Below, one piece after another: positions 8,291 through 17,071 of a stretch of 64,000 bases of DNA. The stretch comes from Massilia phosphatilytica (lineage in GTDB: Bacteria > Pseudomonadota > Gammaproteobacteria > Burkholderiales > Burkholderiaceae_D): contig NZ_PUIP01000007.1 in the NCBI RefSeq assembly GCF_002968015.1, forward strand, positions 62,001-126,000. The letters run 5' to 3'. Under the pieces are notes generated by a model. It worked only from the letters and a program-made list of their open reading frames with translations, was not told where the DNA came from and did no database searches. A program made the position numbers and the translations under genes. The first letter of the stretch is position 1, and each line of letters opens with the position of its first letter.

Positions 8291-9502
8291 TAACGCGCAG
8301 CTGCGGAATCCGGCGAAGATGTCGTCCCGCTCCGGCGTGAAGAAATTGCGGAAGTGCGGCGAGCGCAGCCGCGCCGGCGTCGCGAACGACGCGCCGCGCA
8401 AGGTCTGGCGCGTGCCGAACCACGGCGCCGAATAATCGCGGTAGCGGTCCGCCGCGAATCCCGCGAACGGCAGGAAGGGGGACGCCGTCCATTCCCACAA
8501 CGCCGCCCACGCGAAGCCCGGCTGGTTCGACCCCGCCGCGTATTCCCACTCGTCTTCCGTCGGCAGGCGCCGTCCGGCCCACGCGCACCACGCCTGCGCC
8601 TCGTACAGGTTCACGTGGCGCACGGGTTCCGCGAGGTCGAGCGCGACGGGCCGGCCGAAGCGCACCGTGTGCCAGTCTTCTCCCTCGCGCGCCCAGTAGC
8701 GCGGCGCCGAGCGCTCCTGCGTCATGAGCCAGGCGCGGCCGGCGTCCGTCCAGTACTGCGGGCGCTCGTAGCCGCCGTCGTGCACGAAATCGAGATAGGC
8801 GGCCGTGCTGACGAGGCCCGCGTCGATGGCGAACGGGGCCACCCTGACGAGCGCGGCATCTCTCTCGTTGTCGAACACGAAGCCGGTCGACTGGTCGCCG
8901 CCGCGCAGAAAACTCCCGCCAGGGAATGCGATCTCGCCCGCCCTGCCCGCGGCCGCCGACTGCGCGCGCGGCGCCAGCGAGCCCGTCGGCGCCGGAGCGT
9001 CGCGCGACTGCAGCGTCTGCAAGGAGTACAGGAAGGCTTCGCCGTGCATGTCCTCGTGCGCCAGCACGAGGCGGTACGGATACAGGGCGTCGTCATCGGC
9101 GGCTTCGTGCGCGAGGCGGTCGAGGATGCGGTCGAGCACCTCGTGGCAATAGGTTTTCACGGCGCCCGGCGGCGGCAGGTCGAGCGTCCAGCGCGCGCTG
9201 TGCGGCACCGTGCCGGAATCGAACCAGTCGTCGCCGCGTGCCAGCAGCGAGTGGCCGCTCGCGGCGCCCGGCCGGCTGTCCAGCGCACCGCGCAGCACGA
9301 ACCATTCGGCGAACCAGGCCGTATGCCCGAGTTCCCACAACGGCGGATTCACGATGGGCAGGCGCGGCACGCGGGCCGCGTCGTCGTACCCGGCGGCCGC
9401 AAGGGCCTCGAACAGCGCGAGCGTATAATGCCGCGCATCCTGCAATGCGACGGCCAGTTCCTGGGGTCCCGCGTGGCGGAACGATGCTTGATTGACGGTC
9501 AT
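8288..9502 (-). CDS. senA: Selenoneine synthase SenA (EgtB-like)
   Basis: 404 aa, an EgtB-type non-heme iron enzyme: DinB-like N-terminal domain (about 20-170) plus a sulfatase-modifying-factor/C-type-lectin fold (about 190-404). Likely iron ligands are H60 in ELGHTAWFAEWF and H149/H153 in VLAHEDMHGEAF. SenA joins hercynine to a selenosugar, the selenium parallel of EgtB. I assign SenA rather than a second EgtB because it lies head-to-head with senB and selD, the other two members of the described senABC set, while a separate EgtB is present at 15838-17061. The start at 9502 has no Shine-Dalgarno, and a TACAAT box lies five bases upstream. Confidence 0.85.
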   Translation of the reverse strand: MTVNQASFRHAGPQELAVALQDARHYTLALFEALAAAGYDDAARVPRLPIVNPPLWELGHTAWFAEWFVLRGALDSRPGAASGHSLLARGDDWFDSGTVPHSARWTLDLPPPGAVKTYCHEVLDRILDRLAHEAADDDALYPYRLVLAHEDMHGEAFLYSLQTLQSRDAPAPTGSLAPRAQSAAAGRAGEIAFPGGSFLRGGDQSTGFVFDNERDAALVRVAPFAIDAGLVSTAAYLDFVHDGGYERPQYWTDAGRAWLMTQERSAPRYWAREGEDWHTVRFGRPVALDLAEPVRHVNLYEAQAWCAWAGRRLPTEDEWEYAAGSNQPGFAWAALWEWTASPFLPFAGFAADRYRDYSAPWFGTRQTLRGASFATPARLRSPHFRNFFTPERDDIFAGFRSCAL

Positions 9503-9507
9503 GCATC

Positions 9508-9513
9508 ATTGTA
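9508..9513 (-). promoter_or_regulatory. -10 box of senA, probable leaderless start
   Basis: Read on the minus strand this is TACAAT, ending five bases before the senA ATG. Transcription would start at or within two bases of the start codon. No convincing -35 box is present 16-18 bases upstream. The divergent senB start at 9543 leaves only about 40 bases between the two genes. Confidence 0.4.
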
Positions 9514-9542
9514 CGACCAATCCCGACTCCCATTCCGACCCG

Positions 9543-10529
9543 ATGCCCCGAGCGCACATCCACATCGTCAGCCCCGCATCCGCCCGCGAAAACAACGGCA
9601 ACTGGCAGACCGCCAGCCGCTGGCAGCGGCACCTCGCGCGCGACTACCGCGTCACCATCGGCCCCGGCTGGCAGGCCGGCGACGCGGTACCGGACCTGTT
9701 GATCGCGCTGCACGCGCGCCGCTCCGCCGCCGCGCTGGCGGCGTTCGACGATGCGCATCCGGACCGGCCCACGCTGCTCGTCCTGACGGGCACCGACCTG
9801 TACCGCGACATCCGCGACGACGCCAGTGCGCAAGGCTCGCTCGCCCGCGCGCACGCGCTCGTCGCGCTGCAGCCGCGCGGGCTGGACGAGCTGCCGGAAG
9901 CCGTGCGCGCGAAGACGCACGTGATCTACCAGTCGGCCCCGCGCCTGCGTCCTGCCCGGCCACGGATGCCGCTCGACGTCGCCATGATCGGCCACCTGCG
10001 TGCCGAAAAGGACCCGCAGACGTTCATGGACGCGGCCCGCCTCGTCCGCACACCCAACGTGCGCCTGGTACACATCGGCGCCGCGCTCGACCCTGCGCTC
10101 GGCCGCCGCGCGCAGGAGACACAGGACACCACGGCGGCCTACCGCTGGCTCGGCGCCCTGCCCCACATGGCGACGCGGCGCCGGCTGCGGCACTGCCACG
10201 CGATGGTCATCGCATCGCGCATGGAGGGCGGCGCGAACGTCATCATCGAAGCGGTGACGAGCGGCGTACCGGTGCTGGCATCGAACATTTCCGGCAATGT
10301 CGGCATGCTGGGCGAGGATTACGCGGGCCTGTTCCCGCCCGGCGACGCGCAGGCGCTGGCCCGTCTCATCGATCGCAGCGCGACCGATGCGCGCTTCGCC
10401 GGGCGTCTGCGCCGCCAGTGCGCGGTGCGCGCGGCGCTGTTCGCCCCCGCCGCCGAGCGAGCGCACCTGCTCGACTTGGTGGATAATCTCCTCTTCCCAG
10501 AAACGCAAGCACACGAGAGCGCCACATGA
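9543..10529 (+). CDS. senB: Selenosugar synthase SenB, GT4-type glycosyltransferase
   Basis: 328 aa from ATG 9543 (MPRAHIHIVSPASA). An upstream ATG at 9492 in the same frame would overlap senA by 11 bases and adds residues unlike the family start. The fold is GT-B: an N-terminal Rossmann region, then MIGHLRAEKDP and the GT4 signature SRMEGGANVIIEAVTSG with the E-X7-E spacing, followed by GVPVLASNISGN. In the described pathway SenB makes a selenosugar from UDP-GlcNAc and selenophosphate. It overlaps selD by four bases (ATGA), so the selenophosphate maker and user are translationally coupled. It was formerly known only as a TIGR04348-type glycosyltransferase. Confidence 0.85.
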   Translation: MPRAHIHIVSPASARENNGNWQTASRWQRHLARDYRVTIGPGWQAGDAVPDLLIALHARRSAAALAAFDDAHPDRPTLLVLTGTDLYRDIRDDASAQGSLARAHALVALQPRGLDELPEAVRAKTHVIYQSAPRLRPARPRMPLDVAMIGHLRAEKDPQTFMDAARLVRTPNVRLVHIGAALDPALGRRAQETQDTTAAYRWLGALPHMATRRRLRHCHAMVIASRMEGGANVIIEAVTSGVPVLASNISGNVGMLGEDYAGLFPPGDAQALARLIDRSATDARFAGRLRRQCAVRAALFAPAAERAHLLDLVDNLLFPETQAHESAT

Positions 10530-11581
10530 CCACATCCGCCGACCAACCCATCAAACTGACCTCGTTCTCCCACGGCGGCGGCTGCGGCTGCAAGATCGCG
10601 CCGGGCGTGCTGTCCGAGATCCTGAAAAAGTCGAGCGGCTTCCCCGTGCCGAAAGAACTCATGGTCGGCATCGAGACGGCGGACGACGCGGCCGTCTACA
10701 AGCTGAACGACGAGCAGGCGCTGATCGCCACGACCGACTTCTTCATGCCCATCGTCGACGACCCGTTCGACTTCGGCCGCATCGCCGCCACCAATGCCAT
10801 CTCGGACGTGTACGCGATGGGCGGCACGCCGATCATGGCGTTGGCCCTCGTCGGCATGCCGATCAACAAGCTGCCGCTGGAGACGATCGGCAAGATCATC
10901 CAGGGCGGCGAATCGATCTGCGCGGAAGCGGGCATCCCCATCGCGGGCGGCCACACGATCGATTCGGTGGAACCCATCTACGGCCTCGTCGTGCTGGGCC
11001 TCGTGCACCCCTCGAAGGTCAAGCGCAATGCCGACGCGCGCGCGGGCGACGTGCTCGTTCTCGGCAAGCCGCTGGGCGTGGGCGTGCTGTCGGCCGCGCT
11101 GAAGAAGGATCAGCTGGATGCGGACGGCTATGCCGCGATGGTCGCGAACACGACGAAGCTGAACAAGCCGGGCAAGGCATTGTCGGAACTGCCGGGCGTG
11201 CACGCGCTGACGGACGTCACCGGCTTCGGCCTGCTGGGCCATCTACTGGAACTGGCGCGCGGGGCGAAGCTGACGGCGAAGCTGGACATGGCGCACATCC
11301 CGCTGCTGCCGGGTGTCGAGGCGCTGGCCCACGCCGGCTATTTCACGGGTGCTTCCGGCCGCAACTGGGATGCGTACGGGCATGACGTGGAACTGGGCAG
11401 CGCCGTCACGGACACGCAGCGCGTGCTGCTGACGGACCCGCAGACGTCGGGCGGCCTGCTCGTCTCGTGCGATCCGGGCAGCGTCGATGAGGTGCTGGCT
11501 TTGTTCCGCCGCGAGGGTTTCGGCGACGCGGCCGTCATCGGGTCGATGGAAGCGGGCACGCCGAAAGTCGTCGTCGGCTGA
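10526..11581 (+). CDS. selD: Selenide, water dikinase (selenophosphate synthetase; SenC role)
   Basis: 351 aa, standard length. The glycine-rich N-terminus carries the active site SHGGGCGCKIAP: C20 and K23 match E. coli C17 and K20, and the nucleophile here is Cys rather than Sec. AIRS-family ATP/metal motifs follow (ATTDFFMPIVDDPFDFG and AATNAISDVYAMGG), with DVTGFGLLGH and TDPQTSGGLL in the C-terminal half. It makes selenophosphate from selenide and ATP, here to feed SenB; it may also serve tRNA selenation. A seven-pair hairpin (11604-11623) lies after the stop but lacks a T-run, so it is at best a weak terminator. Confidence 0.93.
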   Translation: MTTSADQPIKLTSFSHGGGCGCKIAPGVLSEILKKSSGFPVPKELMVGIETADDAAVYKLNDEQALIATTDFFMPIVDDPFDFGRIAATNAISDVYAMGGTPIMALALVGMPINKLPLETIGKIIQGGESICAEAGIPIAGGHTIDSVEPIYGLVVLGLVHPSKVKRNADARAGDVLVLGKPLGVGVLSAALKKDQLDADGYAAMVANTTKLNKPGKALSELPGVHALTDVTGFGLLGHLLELARGAKLTAKLDMAHIPLLPGVEALAHAGYFTGASGRNWDAYGHDVELGSAVTDTQRVLLTDPQTSGGLLVSCDPGSVDEVLALFRREGFGDAAVIGSMEAGTPKVVVG

Positions 11582-11658
11582 TCGCTGGCGCGGCACCATG
11601 AACCGCCCGTCGCAAAACGGGCGCAACCGTGGTAACCAAACGACAACACACGAAACGC

Positions 11659-11688
11659 TTGACACGCCAAACAAAATTCACTTAGAGT
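11659..11688 (+). promoter_or_regulatory. Promoter of the leuA leader
   Basis: A perfect TTGACA at 11659-11664 and TAGAGT at 11683-11688 are 18 bases apart. The expected start of transcription falls on or next to the A of the leader-peptide ATG at 11695, so the first small reading frame may be translated from a leaderless message. The leader before leuA would then be about 340 bases long. Confidence 0.6.
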
Positions 11689-11694
11689 GGAGAA

Positions 11695-11775
11695 ATGTTC
11701 TCCCCTCTGCCTCTGTCGACTTCCCTATCGCTTGCCGGCGCGCTAACGCTGGCAGCCCTGCTACTACGCGCGTAA
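11695..11775 (+). CDS. Leucine-rich leader peptide 1 upstream of leuA
   Basis: 26 codons from ATG 11695 to TAA 11773. Nine of the 26 residues are leucine, and four of those use CTA, a codon the neighbouring genes rarely use. A run CTG-CTA-CTA (11758-11766) comes just before the stop. This is the classic build of a peptide whose translation speed reports charged tRNA-Leu. It is too short for routine gene calling. GGAG at 11689 is very close to the start, but the promoter position suggests leaderless translation. No function beyond regulation is proposed. Family membership is not known to me. Confidence 0.65.
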   Translation: MFSPLPLSTSLSLAGALTLAALLLRA

Positions 11776-11835
11776 ATCGCCGCTGTCCCGCCCGGCCAAG
11801 CTTGCCGGATTCGTAGCCCAAGGAAAGTTGTACCG

Positions 11836-11955
11836 ATGTTTGCCACTACCACATCCACGCTGTCTGTTCATTTCGCCGGAGCGTTCCTGCTGTCTGCCGG
11901 CGCACGTGTGGTGTTTCGCTCGCTGCTACAACTACCGATCGGTTGCCGGGCCTAG
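11836..11955 (+). CDS. Leader peptide 2 upstream of leuA
   Basis: 39 codons from ATG 11836 to TAG 11953, with GGAAAG eight bases before the start. Near its end are Leu codons CTG 11923, CTA 11926 and CTA 11932. The last codons (11941-11955) lie inside the 5' arm of the hairpin at 11941-11978. A ribosome stalled at the leucine codons would cover that arm; one that reaches the stop would too, then release. Like peptide 1 it begins Met-Phe. It may be the effective sensor, with peptide 1 setting access to it. This is inference from position; translation has not been shown. Confidence 0.5.
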   Translation: MFATTTSTLSVHFAGAFLLSAGARVVFRSLLQLPIGCRA

Positions 11956-11978
11956 CGTCCGTGGCCCGTCCGGCAACC
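11941..11978 (+). promoter_or_regulatory. Candidate attenuator hairpin of leuA
   Basis: GGTTGCCGG (11941-11949) pairs perfectly with CCGGCAACC (11970-11978). The 3' arm could instead pair with TTGCCGG copies at 11732-11738 and 11802-11808, so alternative structures are possible. There is no T-run after the stem, so the mechanism may be Rho-dependent or translational rather than intrinsic termination. The leuA ribosome site lies about 45 bases further on. Confidence 0.5.
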
Positions 11979-12037
11979 TCCGCCACAACGATCGAAACGA
12001 CACCTTCACCAGCATTTGATAATCAGGAGCCACCGCC

Positions 12038-13726
12038 ATGTTGACCAATCCTTCCGCCAAATACCGCCCCTTCCCCGCCGTCCCGTTGGCCGACCGCCAG
12101 TGGCCGAACCGCATCATCGACAAGCCGCCGGTCTGGATGAGCACCGACCTGCGCGACGGCAACCAGGCACTGATCGAGCCGATGAGCCCGGAAAAGAAAC
12201 TGCGCTTCTTCGAAAAGCTCGTGCAGATCGGCGTGAAGGAAATCGAAGTGGGCTTCCCGTCCGCATCGCAGACGGACTTCGACTTCGTGCGCATGCTGGT
12301 CGAGGAAAAGCGCATCCCGGACGACGTCACCATCATCGTCCTGACGCAGGCCCGTGAAGAACTGATCCGCCGCACCGTCGAATCGTGCGTCGGCGCCAGG
12401 CAGGCCATCGTCCACGTCTACAACTCGGTCGCGCCCGTGTTCCGCCGTGTCGTGTTCGGCATGAACCAGGATGAGATCCTGCAGATCGCCGTCAACGGCA
12501 CGAAGCTGATCAAGGAACTGGTCGCCCAGCATCCGGACACGAAGTGGGGCCTCGAGTATTCGCCGGAATCGTTCTCGACGACGGAACTGGACTTCTCCAA
12601 GCGCATCGTCGACGCCGTCGTCGACGTCTGGCAGCCGAGCGCGGACAACAAGGTGATCGTCAACCTGCCGTCCACCGTGGAAGCTGCGACGCCGAACGTC
12701 TACGCCGACCAGATCGAATGGATGTGCCGCAACCTGAAGCAGCGCGAACACCTCGTGATCAGCGTGCACCCGCATAATGACCGCGGCACCGCCGTCGCCG
12801 CCGCCGAGCTGGCCGTGATGGCCGGCGCCGACCGCGTCGAGGGCTGCTTGTTCGGCAACGGCGAGCGCACCGGCAACGTCGACCTGGTCACCCTCGCCTT
12901 GAACCTCTACACCCAGGGCGTGCATCCGGGCCTGGACTTCTCGGACATCGATGCCGTCCGCCAGCTGGTCGAGGAATGCAACCAGATCCCCGTGCATCCG
13001 CGCCATCCGTACGTCGGCGACCTCGTGTTCACGGCATTCTCCGGTTCGCACCAGGACGCGATCAAGAAGGGCTTCGCGAAGCAGCAGGCGGACGCCATCT
13101 GGGAAGTGCCGTATTTGCCGATCGACCCGGCCGACCTGGGCCGCAGCTACGACGCCGTCATCCGCGTGAACAGCCAGTCCGGCAAGGGCGGCATGGCCTA
13201 CCTGCTCGAGCAGGAATACGGCCTCGAATTGCCGCGCCGCCTGCAGATCGAATTCTCGCGTGTCGTGCAGAAGCATGCCGACGCCACCGGCCGCGAAGTG
13301 GCCGCCGCGGACATCCACGCCCTGTTCGACCGCGAGTACTTCAACCAGGAAAACGCGGCCTACCGCTACATCTCGCACCGCCTGGTCGAGAACAGCGAGG
13401 GCGAACAGCGCGTGCAGATCGACACGACCGTGCAGCACAACCGCGTGACGGAACCGCACCAGGGCACCGGCAACGGCCCGATCGACGCCTTCGTCAACGC
13501 GCTCGGCCTGGACATCCGCCTGATGGACTACCACGAGCACTCGATCGGCTCGGGTGCCGACGCCCGTGCCGCCTGCTACGTCGAGCTGCGCCTCGCCAAC
13601 GGCCCGACCCTGTTCGGCGCCGCCATCGACAGCAATATCGTGACCGCGTCGTTCAAGGCCGTGCTGTCGGCGGTGAACCGCCAGCTGGCCCTCAGCGCGG
13701 AACAGGCGCCGCAGCAAGCGGCCTGA
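12038..13726 (+). CDS. leuA: 2-isopropylmalate synthase
   Basis: 562 aa, the long LeuA form. It condenses acetyl-CoA with 2-oxoisovalerate, the first step of leucine synthesis. The TIM-barrel catalytic domain shows [20 protein letters not shown] (metal-binding RD), the metal histidines in [11 protein letters not shown] and the [19 protein letters not shown] loop. A C-terminal LeuA regulatory domain (about 440-562) normally gives leucine feedback; [15 protein letters not shown] is its core. AGGAG precedes the start. The long leader with two leucine-rich small frames suggests control by leucyl-tRNA. The 3' end overlaps the convergent glycosyltransferase gene by 35 bases. Confidence 0.95.
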   Translation: MLTNPSAKYRPFPAVPLADRQWPNRIIDKPPVWMSTDLRDGNQALIEPMSPEKKLRFFEKLVQIGVKEIEVGFPSASQTDFDFVRMLVEEKRIPDDVTIIVLTQAREELIRRTVESCVGARQAIVHVYNSVAPVFRRVVFGMNQDEILQIAVNGTKLIKELVAQHPDTKWGLEYSPESFSTTELDFSKRIVDAVVDVWQPSADNKVIVNLPSTVEAATPNVYADQIEWMCRNLKQREHLVISVHPHNDRGTAVAAAELAVMAGADRVEGCLFGNGERTGNVDLVTLALNLYTQGVHPGLDFSDIDAVRQLVEECNQIPVHPRHPYVGDLVFTAFSGSHQDAIKKGFAKQQADAIWEVPYLPIDPADLGRSYDAVIRVNSQSGKGGMAYLLEQEYGLELPRRLQIEFSRVVQKHADATGREVAAADIHALFDREYFNQENAAYRYISHRLVENSEGEQRVQIDTTVQHNRVTEPHQGTGNGPIDAFVNALGLDIRLMDYHEHSIGSGADARAACYVELRLANGPTLFGAAIDSNIVTASFKAVLSAVNRQLALSAEQAPQQAA

Positions 13727-14912
13727 TCAGTCCTTCCAGCACGCCGGCGGTCGTCTCCGCCTGCCGGCGTGCATCGAAATCCGCGTGGCGCCGGGCGAAT
13801 GCCTGCGCCGCCACGCGGAAGTCACTCCCCTCCAGCATCCGGCCCACGACGGCATTCCAGTCCAGCGGCCGCGCCATTTCGTTCACATTGATGCCCGCAC
13901 CCAGCCGGCGCACGCGCCGCGCCGTCAGGAACGACTCGGCCGTGCGCGGCAGCATCAGCAGCGGCACACCGGCCAGCAGCGCCTGCGACACGGTCGACTC
14001 GCCCGCGTGGCAGATGGCGAAGGCCGATTCGCGTAATGCGTCGCGCAGCGCCACCGGTCCCGCCGCCCAGGCGATCAGCGGATGCGCATACGGCGGCGCG
14101 GCGCCTGCCGCGACCTCGGGCAGGTAACACAGCGTGCGGCAGCCGGCACGCACCAGCGCTTCGAACATGGCGCCGTGCTCCGGATGCGGCCCGCGCAGGT
14201 AGGCGAACACGCGCGTACCGGCGCCCTCCGGCCAGGCCGGCGTACCCGCGCCGGTGTCCGCGATCGTGGAGCCGAACCAGCGTTCATCGGTCCCGGCGCG
14301 GTCCCACGGATCGAGTTCCGGCCACGTGCACAGCAGCGGCATGTCTCCCCGCAGCAGGTCGGCCGCGCGCGCATACGGCGCCGCGCCGTGGCGGGCCAGC
14401 ACGGCGTTGGCGGTGGCCAGCACGCGGGCCTCCGTCGCGTGCATGCGCGCCTGCGGGATCGCTTCCCAGTCGCGCAGCGGCGGCAGCGGTCCGGCCGGCG
14501 GGATCTGGAAGCCGGCGCCGACGGCGCTGCTCGCGATGCCGAGGCTGCGCGCGGCCAGGAGCGCGCCTGGCGCGTAATCGCCCACGACGACATCGGCACG
14601 GAGCGCGCGCAGCAAATGGCGCCAGCCGTCGACGAGTCCGGACATCGCGTCCGCATCGAGCCAGCCGCACGCGAGCAGGATGTCGGCCAGGCTCGCCTCG
14701 CCGGGCGGCAGGCCTTCCACGCGGTGCAGCCACAGGGGCGCCTGGTAGACGGGAATGTCGACGTCTTCCAGCAAGCGGCGCGTGTGCACGAGGTCGCGCA
14801 GCACGAAGGAGACCATGTGGCCGCGTGCGCGCAGCGGCTGTGCGAGGGCTTTCAGGCGGCCCGCGTGGCCGAGCCCCGCGCCGAGTTCCCAGCAAAAGAC
14901 GATATGGGCCAT
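13692..14912 (-). CDS. GT1/MGT-like glycosyltransferase at the end of the egt operon
   Basis: 406 aa. GT-B fold: N-terminal [20 protein letters not shown] with the Gly/His acceptor loop, and a C-terminal donor site [20 protein letters not shown], like the HXXXXT/XQ region of UDP-glycosyltransferases and MurG-like enzymes. The start is fixed by a one-base TGATG overlap with the upstream yihY-type gene; the frame is open further upstream only as a shadow of that gene. Substrate unknown. Being the last of four coupled genes after egtD, egtB and yihY, it could glycosylate an ergothioneine-type thiol or a cell-surface lipid. Neither is shown. Confidence 0.8.
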   Translation of the reverse strand: MAHIVFCWELGAGLGHAGRLKALAQPLRARGHMVSFVLRDLVHTRRLLEDVDIPVYQAPLWLHRVEGLPPGEASLADILLACGWLDADAMSGLVDGWRHLLRALRADVVVGDYAPGALLAARSLGIASSAVGAGFQIPPAGPLPPLRDWEAIPQARMHATEARVLATANAVLARHGAAPYARAADLLRGDMPLLCTWPELDPWDRAGTDERWFGSTIADTGAGTPAWPEGAGTRVFAYLRGPHPEHGAMFEALVRAGCRTLCYLPEVAAGAAPPYAHPLIAWAAGPVALRDALRESAFAICHAGESTVSQALLAGVPLLMLPRTAESFLTARRVRRLGAGINVNEMARPLDWNAVVGRMLEGSDFRVAAQAFARRHADFDARRQAETTAGVLEGLIRPLAAAPVPR

Positions 14913-15841
14913 CAGGGTGCCGTCCGCATCGGTTGCGGATCCTCTCCCCGGCCTTTCTGCCCCACATGCTCGTATTCCGCAATGACCTGCGCGCCGAACA
15001 GCAGCAGGCTGGCCGCGATCTCGAGGCTGAACATGACGACGATCGCGGTGCTCATCGAGCCGTACACGAGGTTCACCTTCGACAGCGTGGTGAAGTACCA
15101 CACGAGCACGTGGCGGGCCATTTCCCACAACAGCGCGGCCGTCACGCCGCCGATGAGCGCATGGGACAACGACAGCCGCCCCACCGGCATCACGAGGTAG
15201 ATCGACGTCAGCACGAGGATCTCGCCCACGAGTCCCAGCAGGTACAGCAGCACACCCGACACGCCGTGCAGCGACCACGTGTGGCCGAACAATTCGACGC
15301 TCTCCGAACCGATCACCTGCAGGGTGCCCGCGACGAGCGTCACGATCATCACCCCGAAGCCCAGCGCGAGGATGTAGCAGTACGGGAGCACGGCCGACAC
15401 GAGGAAGTGGCGCCGGCGCACGGCCACGCGGTGGACGAAGATGACGCTCATCGCGTTTTCCAGCACGGTGAACGCGAGGGAACTGAAGAACAGCATCGTG
15501 AAGCCGAGCACCCAGGTGATCAGGTCGCGCGTGTCCAGGAAGTGGGCGACCTCCGCCACGATCGAGCCGGACTGCCCCGGCACGAGCAGTTCCAGGTAGC
15601 GGCGCAGGGTGAGCAGCAGGTTGGCCTGGTCGATGAAGTGCGACAGCACGACGACGACCAGCATCAGGAACGGCACGATCGACAGCAGCGCGTAATAGGC
15701 GACGGCGCCGGCCAGCAGCAAGCCCTGGCTGGCGCGGAAGGCGCGCACGCACTGGAGCGTAAAGTCGAGCGGATGCGCGACGATCCACGCATTGGCGCGC
15801 CGGTTCAGCACGCGCAGGCGCAGGCCGCGCGTCGGCTTCAT
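14912..15841 (-). CDS. YihY/RBN-family inner-membrane protein
   Basis: 309 aa from ATG 15841, which overlaps the egtB stop by four bases (ATGA). Six membrane segments can be traced, beginning with LLLAGAVAYYALLSIVPFLM, the hallmark of the YihY/virulence-factor BrkB family. The others fall near ITWVLGFTMLFFSSLAFTVL, FLVSAVLPYCYILALGFGVM, SGVLLYLLGLVGEILVLTSI, LIGGVTAALLWEMARHVLVW and VMFSLEIAASLLLFGAQVIA. The C-terminus is cytoplasmic and basic. The family was once misnamed ribonuclease BN; its true activity is unclear, with transport of small or lipid-linked substrates suggested. Its coupling to ergothioneine genes is unusual. Confidence 0.88.
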   Translation of the reverse strand: MKPTRGLRLRVLNRRANAWIVAHPLDFTLQCVRAFRASQGLLLAGAVAYYALLSIVPFLMLVVVVLSHFIDQANLLLTLRRYLELLVPGQSGSIVAEVAHFLDTRDLITWVLGFTMLFFSSLAFTVLENAMSVIFVHRVAVRRRHFLVSAVLPYCYILALGFGVMIVTLVAGTLQVIGSESVELFGHTWSLHGVSGVLLYLLGLVGEILVLTSIYLVMPVGRLSLSHALIGGVTAALLWEMARHVLVWYFTTLSKVNLVYGSMSTAIVVMFSLEIAASLLLFGAQVIAEYEHVGQKGRGEDPQPMRTAP

Positions 15842-17061
15842 CGCGCCAGCCTGATCCCGGTGAACTGCCAGCGTGCACCGGCCGGGAAAAAATTGCGGTA
15901 GCTGGCCCGCGCGTGGCCGTGCGGCGTCGCGCACGACGAGCCGCGCAGGACGTACTGGTTGACCATGAATTTGCCGTTGTACTCGCCGATCGCGCCCGCG
16001 GCCGGGGCGAAGCCGGGATAGGGCGCGTAGCTGCTCGCGGTCCACTGCCAGCATTCGCCGAACATCTGCGCGAGCCCGCTGCTGCCGGCCGCGCGCGGAT
16101 GCAGGTCGCCGCAGGTCAGCGCAGCATCGCGGGCCGCGAACTCCCACTCCGCTTCCGTCGGCAGGCGCGCGCCGCGCCAGCGCGCGTACGCGTCGGCTTC
16201 GTACATCGACACGTGCGTGACGGGCCGCGCCGGGTCCAGTGCCTGCAGGCCGTGCAGCGTGAATTCGCGCCAGCGGTCGCCGTCACGCACCCAGTACAGC
16301 GGCTCGGCGAGCGTGCCGTTCGCGACGAGGTCCCAGCCATCGGACAGCCACAGCGCCGGATCGCGGTAACCGCCCGCTTCGACGAACTCGACGTACTCGC
16401 CGTTCGTCACGAGACGCGAGGCGAGCGCGAACGGTTGCAGGTACTGGCGGTGCCGCGGGCTTTCGTTATCGAACGCGAAGCCGTCGCCCGCGTGGCCGAT
16501 CTCGGCAAGGCCGCCGTCGAACTCGATCCAGGCCAGCGGCTCGACGGGGCCGGATGCGGGCAGCGGCGAATTGACATAGGCCGGATACAGGGGATTGCGC
16601 GACAGCAGGTGCTTGACGTCCGTGAGGATCAGTTCCTGGTGCTGCTGCTCATGCTGCAGGCCCAGCTCGACCAGTGCCGCCAGTTCCGCGTCGTCCGGTG
16701 CGGCGGCCAGCAGGCGCAGCATGCGCGTGTCGACGGCGGCCCGGTAGGCCTGGACCTCGGCCAGCGCCGGCCGTGTCAGCAGGCCGCGCTGCGCGCGCGG
16801 ATGCTTCGCGCCGACACCGTTGTAGTACGAGTTGAACAGCACGCGGAAGGCCGCGTCATGGGGCCGGAAGCCGGGTTCATGCGGCTCGAGGATGAAGGTC
16901 TCGAAAAACCACGTCGTATGCGCGAGATGCCATTTGATCGGGCTCGCATCGGGCATCGACTGGGCACAGCAATCCTCGGCCGTCAGCGGTTCGGCCAGGT
17001 GCACCGTGCGCTGCCGCACGTGTTCGAATGCGGTGGACAGGCGGTGTTCGGAAGCTCCCAT
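15838..17061 (-). CDS. egtB: Ergothioneine biosynthesis sulfoxide synthase EgtB
   Basis: 407 aa. DinB-like N-terminal domain with the iron-binding set H48 (WHLAHTTWFFE) and H137/H141 (LQHEQQHQELIL), then an FGE-type domain (about 175-407) with VTHVSMYEADAYARWRGARL and LRGSSCATPHGHARASYRNF. It couples hercynine with a thiol donor and O2 to a sulfoxide. No egtA or egtC is near, so cysteine may be used directly instead of gamma-glutamylcysteine; that is inference. It starts 10 bases after egtD ends and overlaps yihY by four bases. It is a paralogue of SenA 6 kb away. Confidence 0.9.
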   Translation of the reverse strand: MGASEHRLSTAFEHVRQRTVHLAEPLTAEDCCAQSMPDASPIKWHLAHTTWFFETFILEPHEPGFRPHDAAFRVLFNSYYNGVGAKHPRAQRGLLTRPALAEVQAYRAAVDTRMLRLLAAAPDDAELAALVELGLQHEQQHQELILTDVKHLLSRNPLYPAYVNSPLPASGPVEPLAWIEFDGGLAEIGHAGDGFAFDNESPRHRQYLQPFALASRLVTNGEYVEFVEAGGYRDPALWLSDGWDLVANGTLAEPLYWVRDGDRWREFTLHGLQALDPARPVTHVSMYEADAYARWRGARLPTEAEWEFAARDAALTCGDLHPRAAGSSGLAQMFGECWQWTASSYAPYPGFAPAAGAIGEYNGKFMVNQYVLRGSSCATPHGHARASYRNFFPAGARWQFTGIRLAR

Positions 17062-17071
17062 CTGTGCTCCT

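Noticed and set aside
9492..9545. Earlier senB start at 9492
   Set aside because: It overlaps senA by 11 bases, adds 17 residues unlike the family start, and has no ribosome site; ATG 9543 begins the Rossmann fold directly.
13692..15878. A 728-codon frame that could suggest a YihY-glycosyltransferase fusion
   Set aside because: The first half is an out-of-frame shadow of the yihY gene. A TGATG junction at 14912 gives a normal start for a 406-residue glycosyltransferase.
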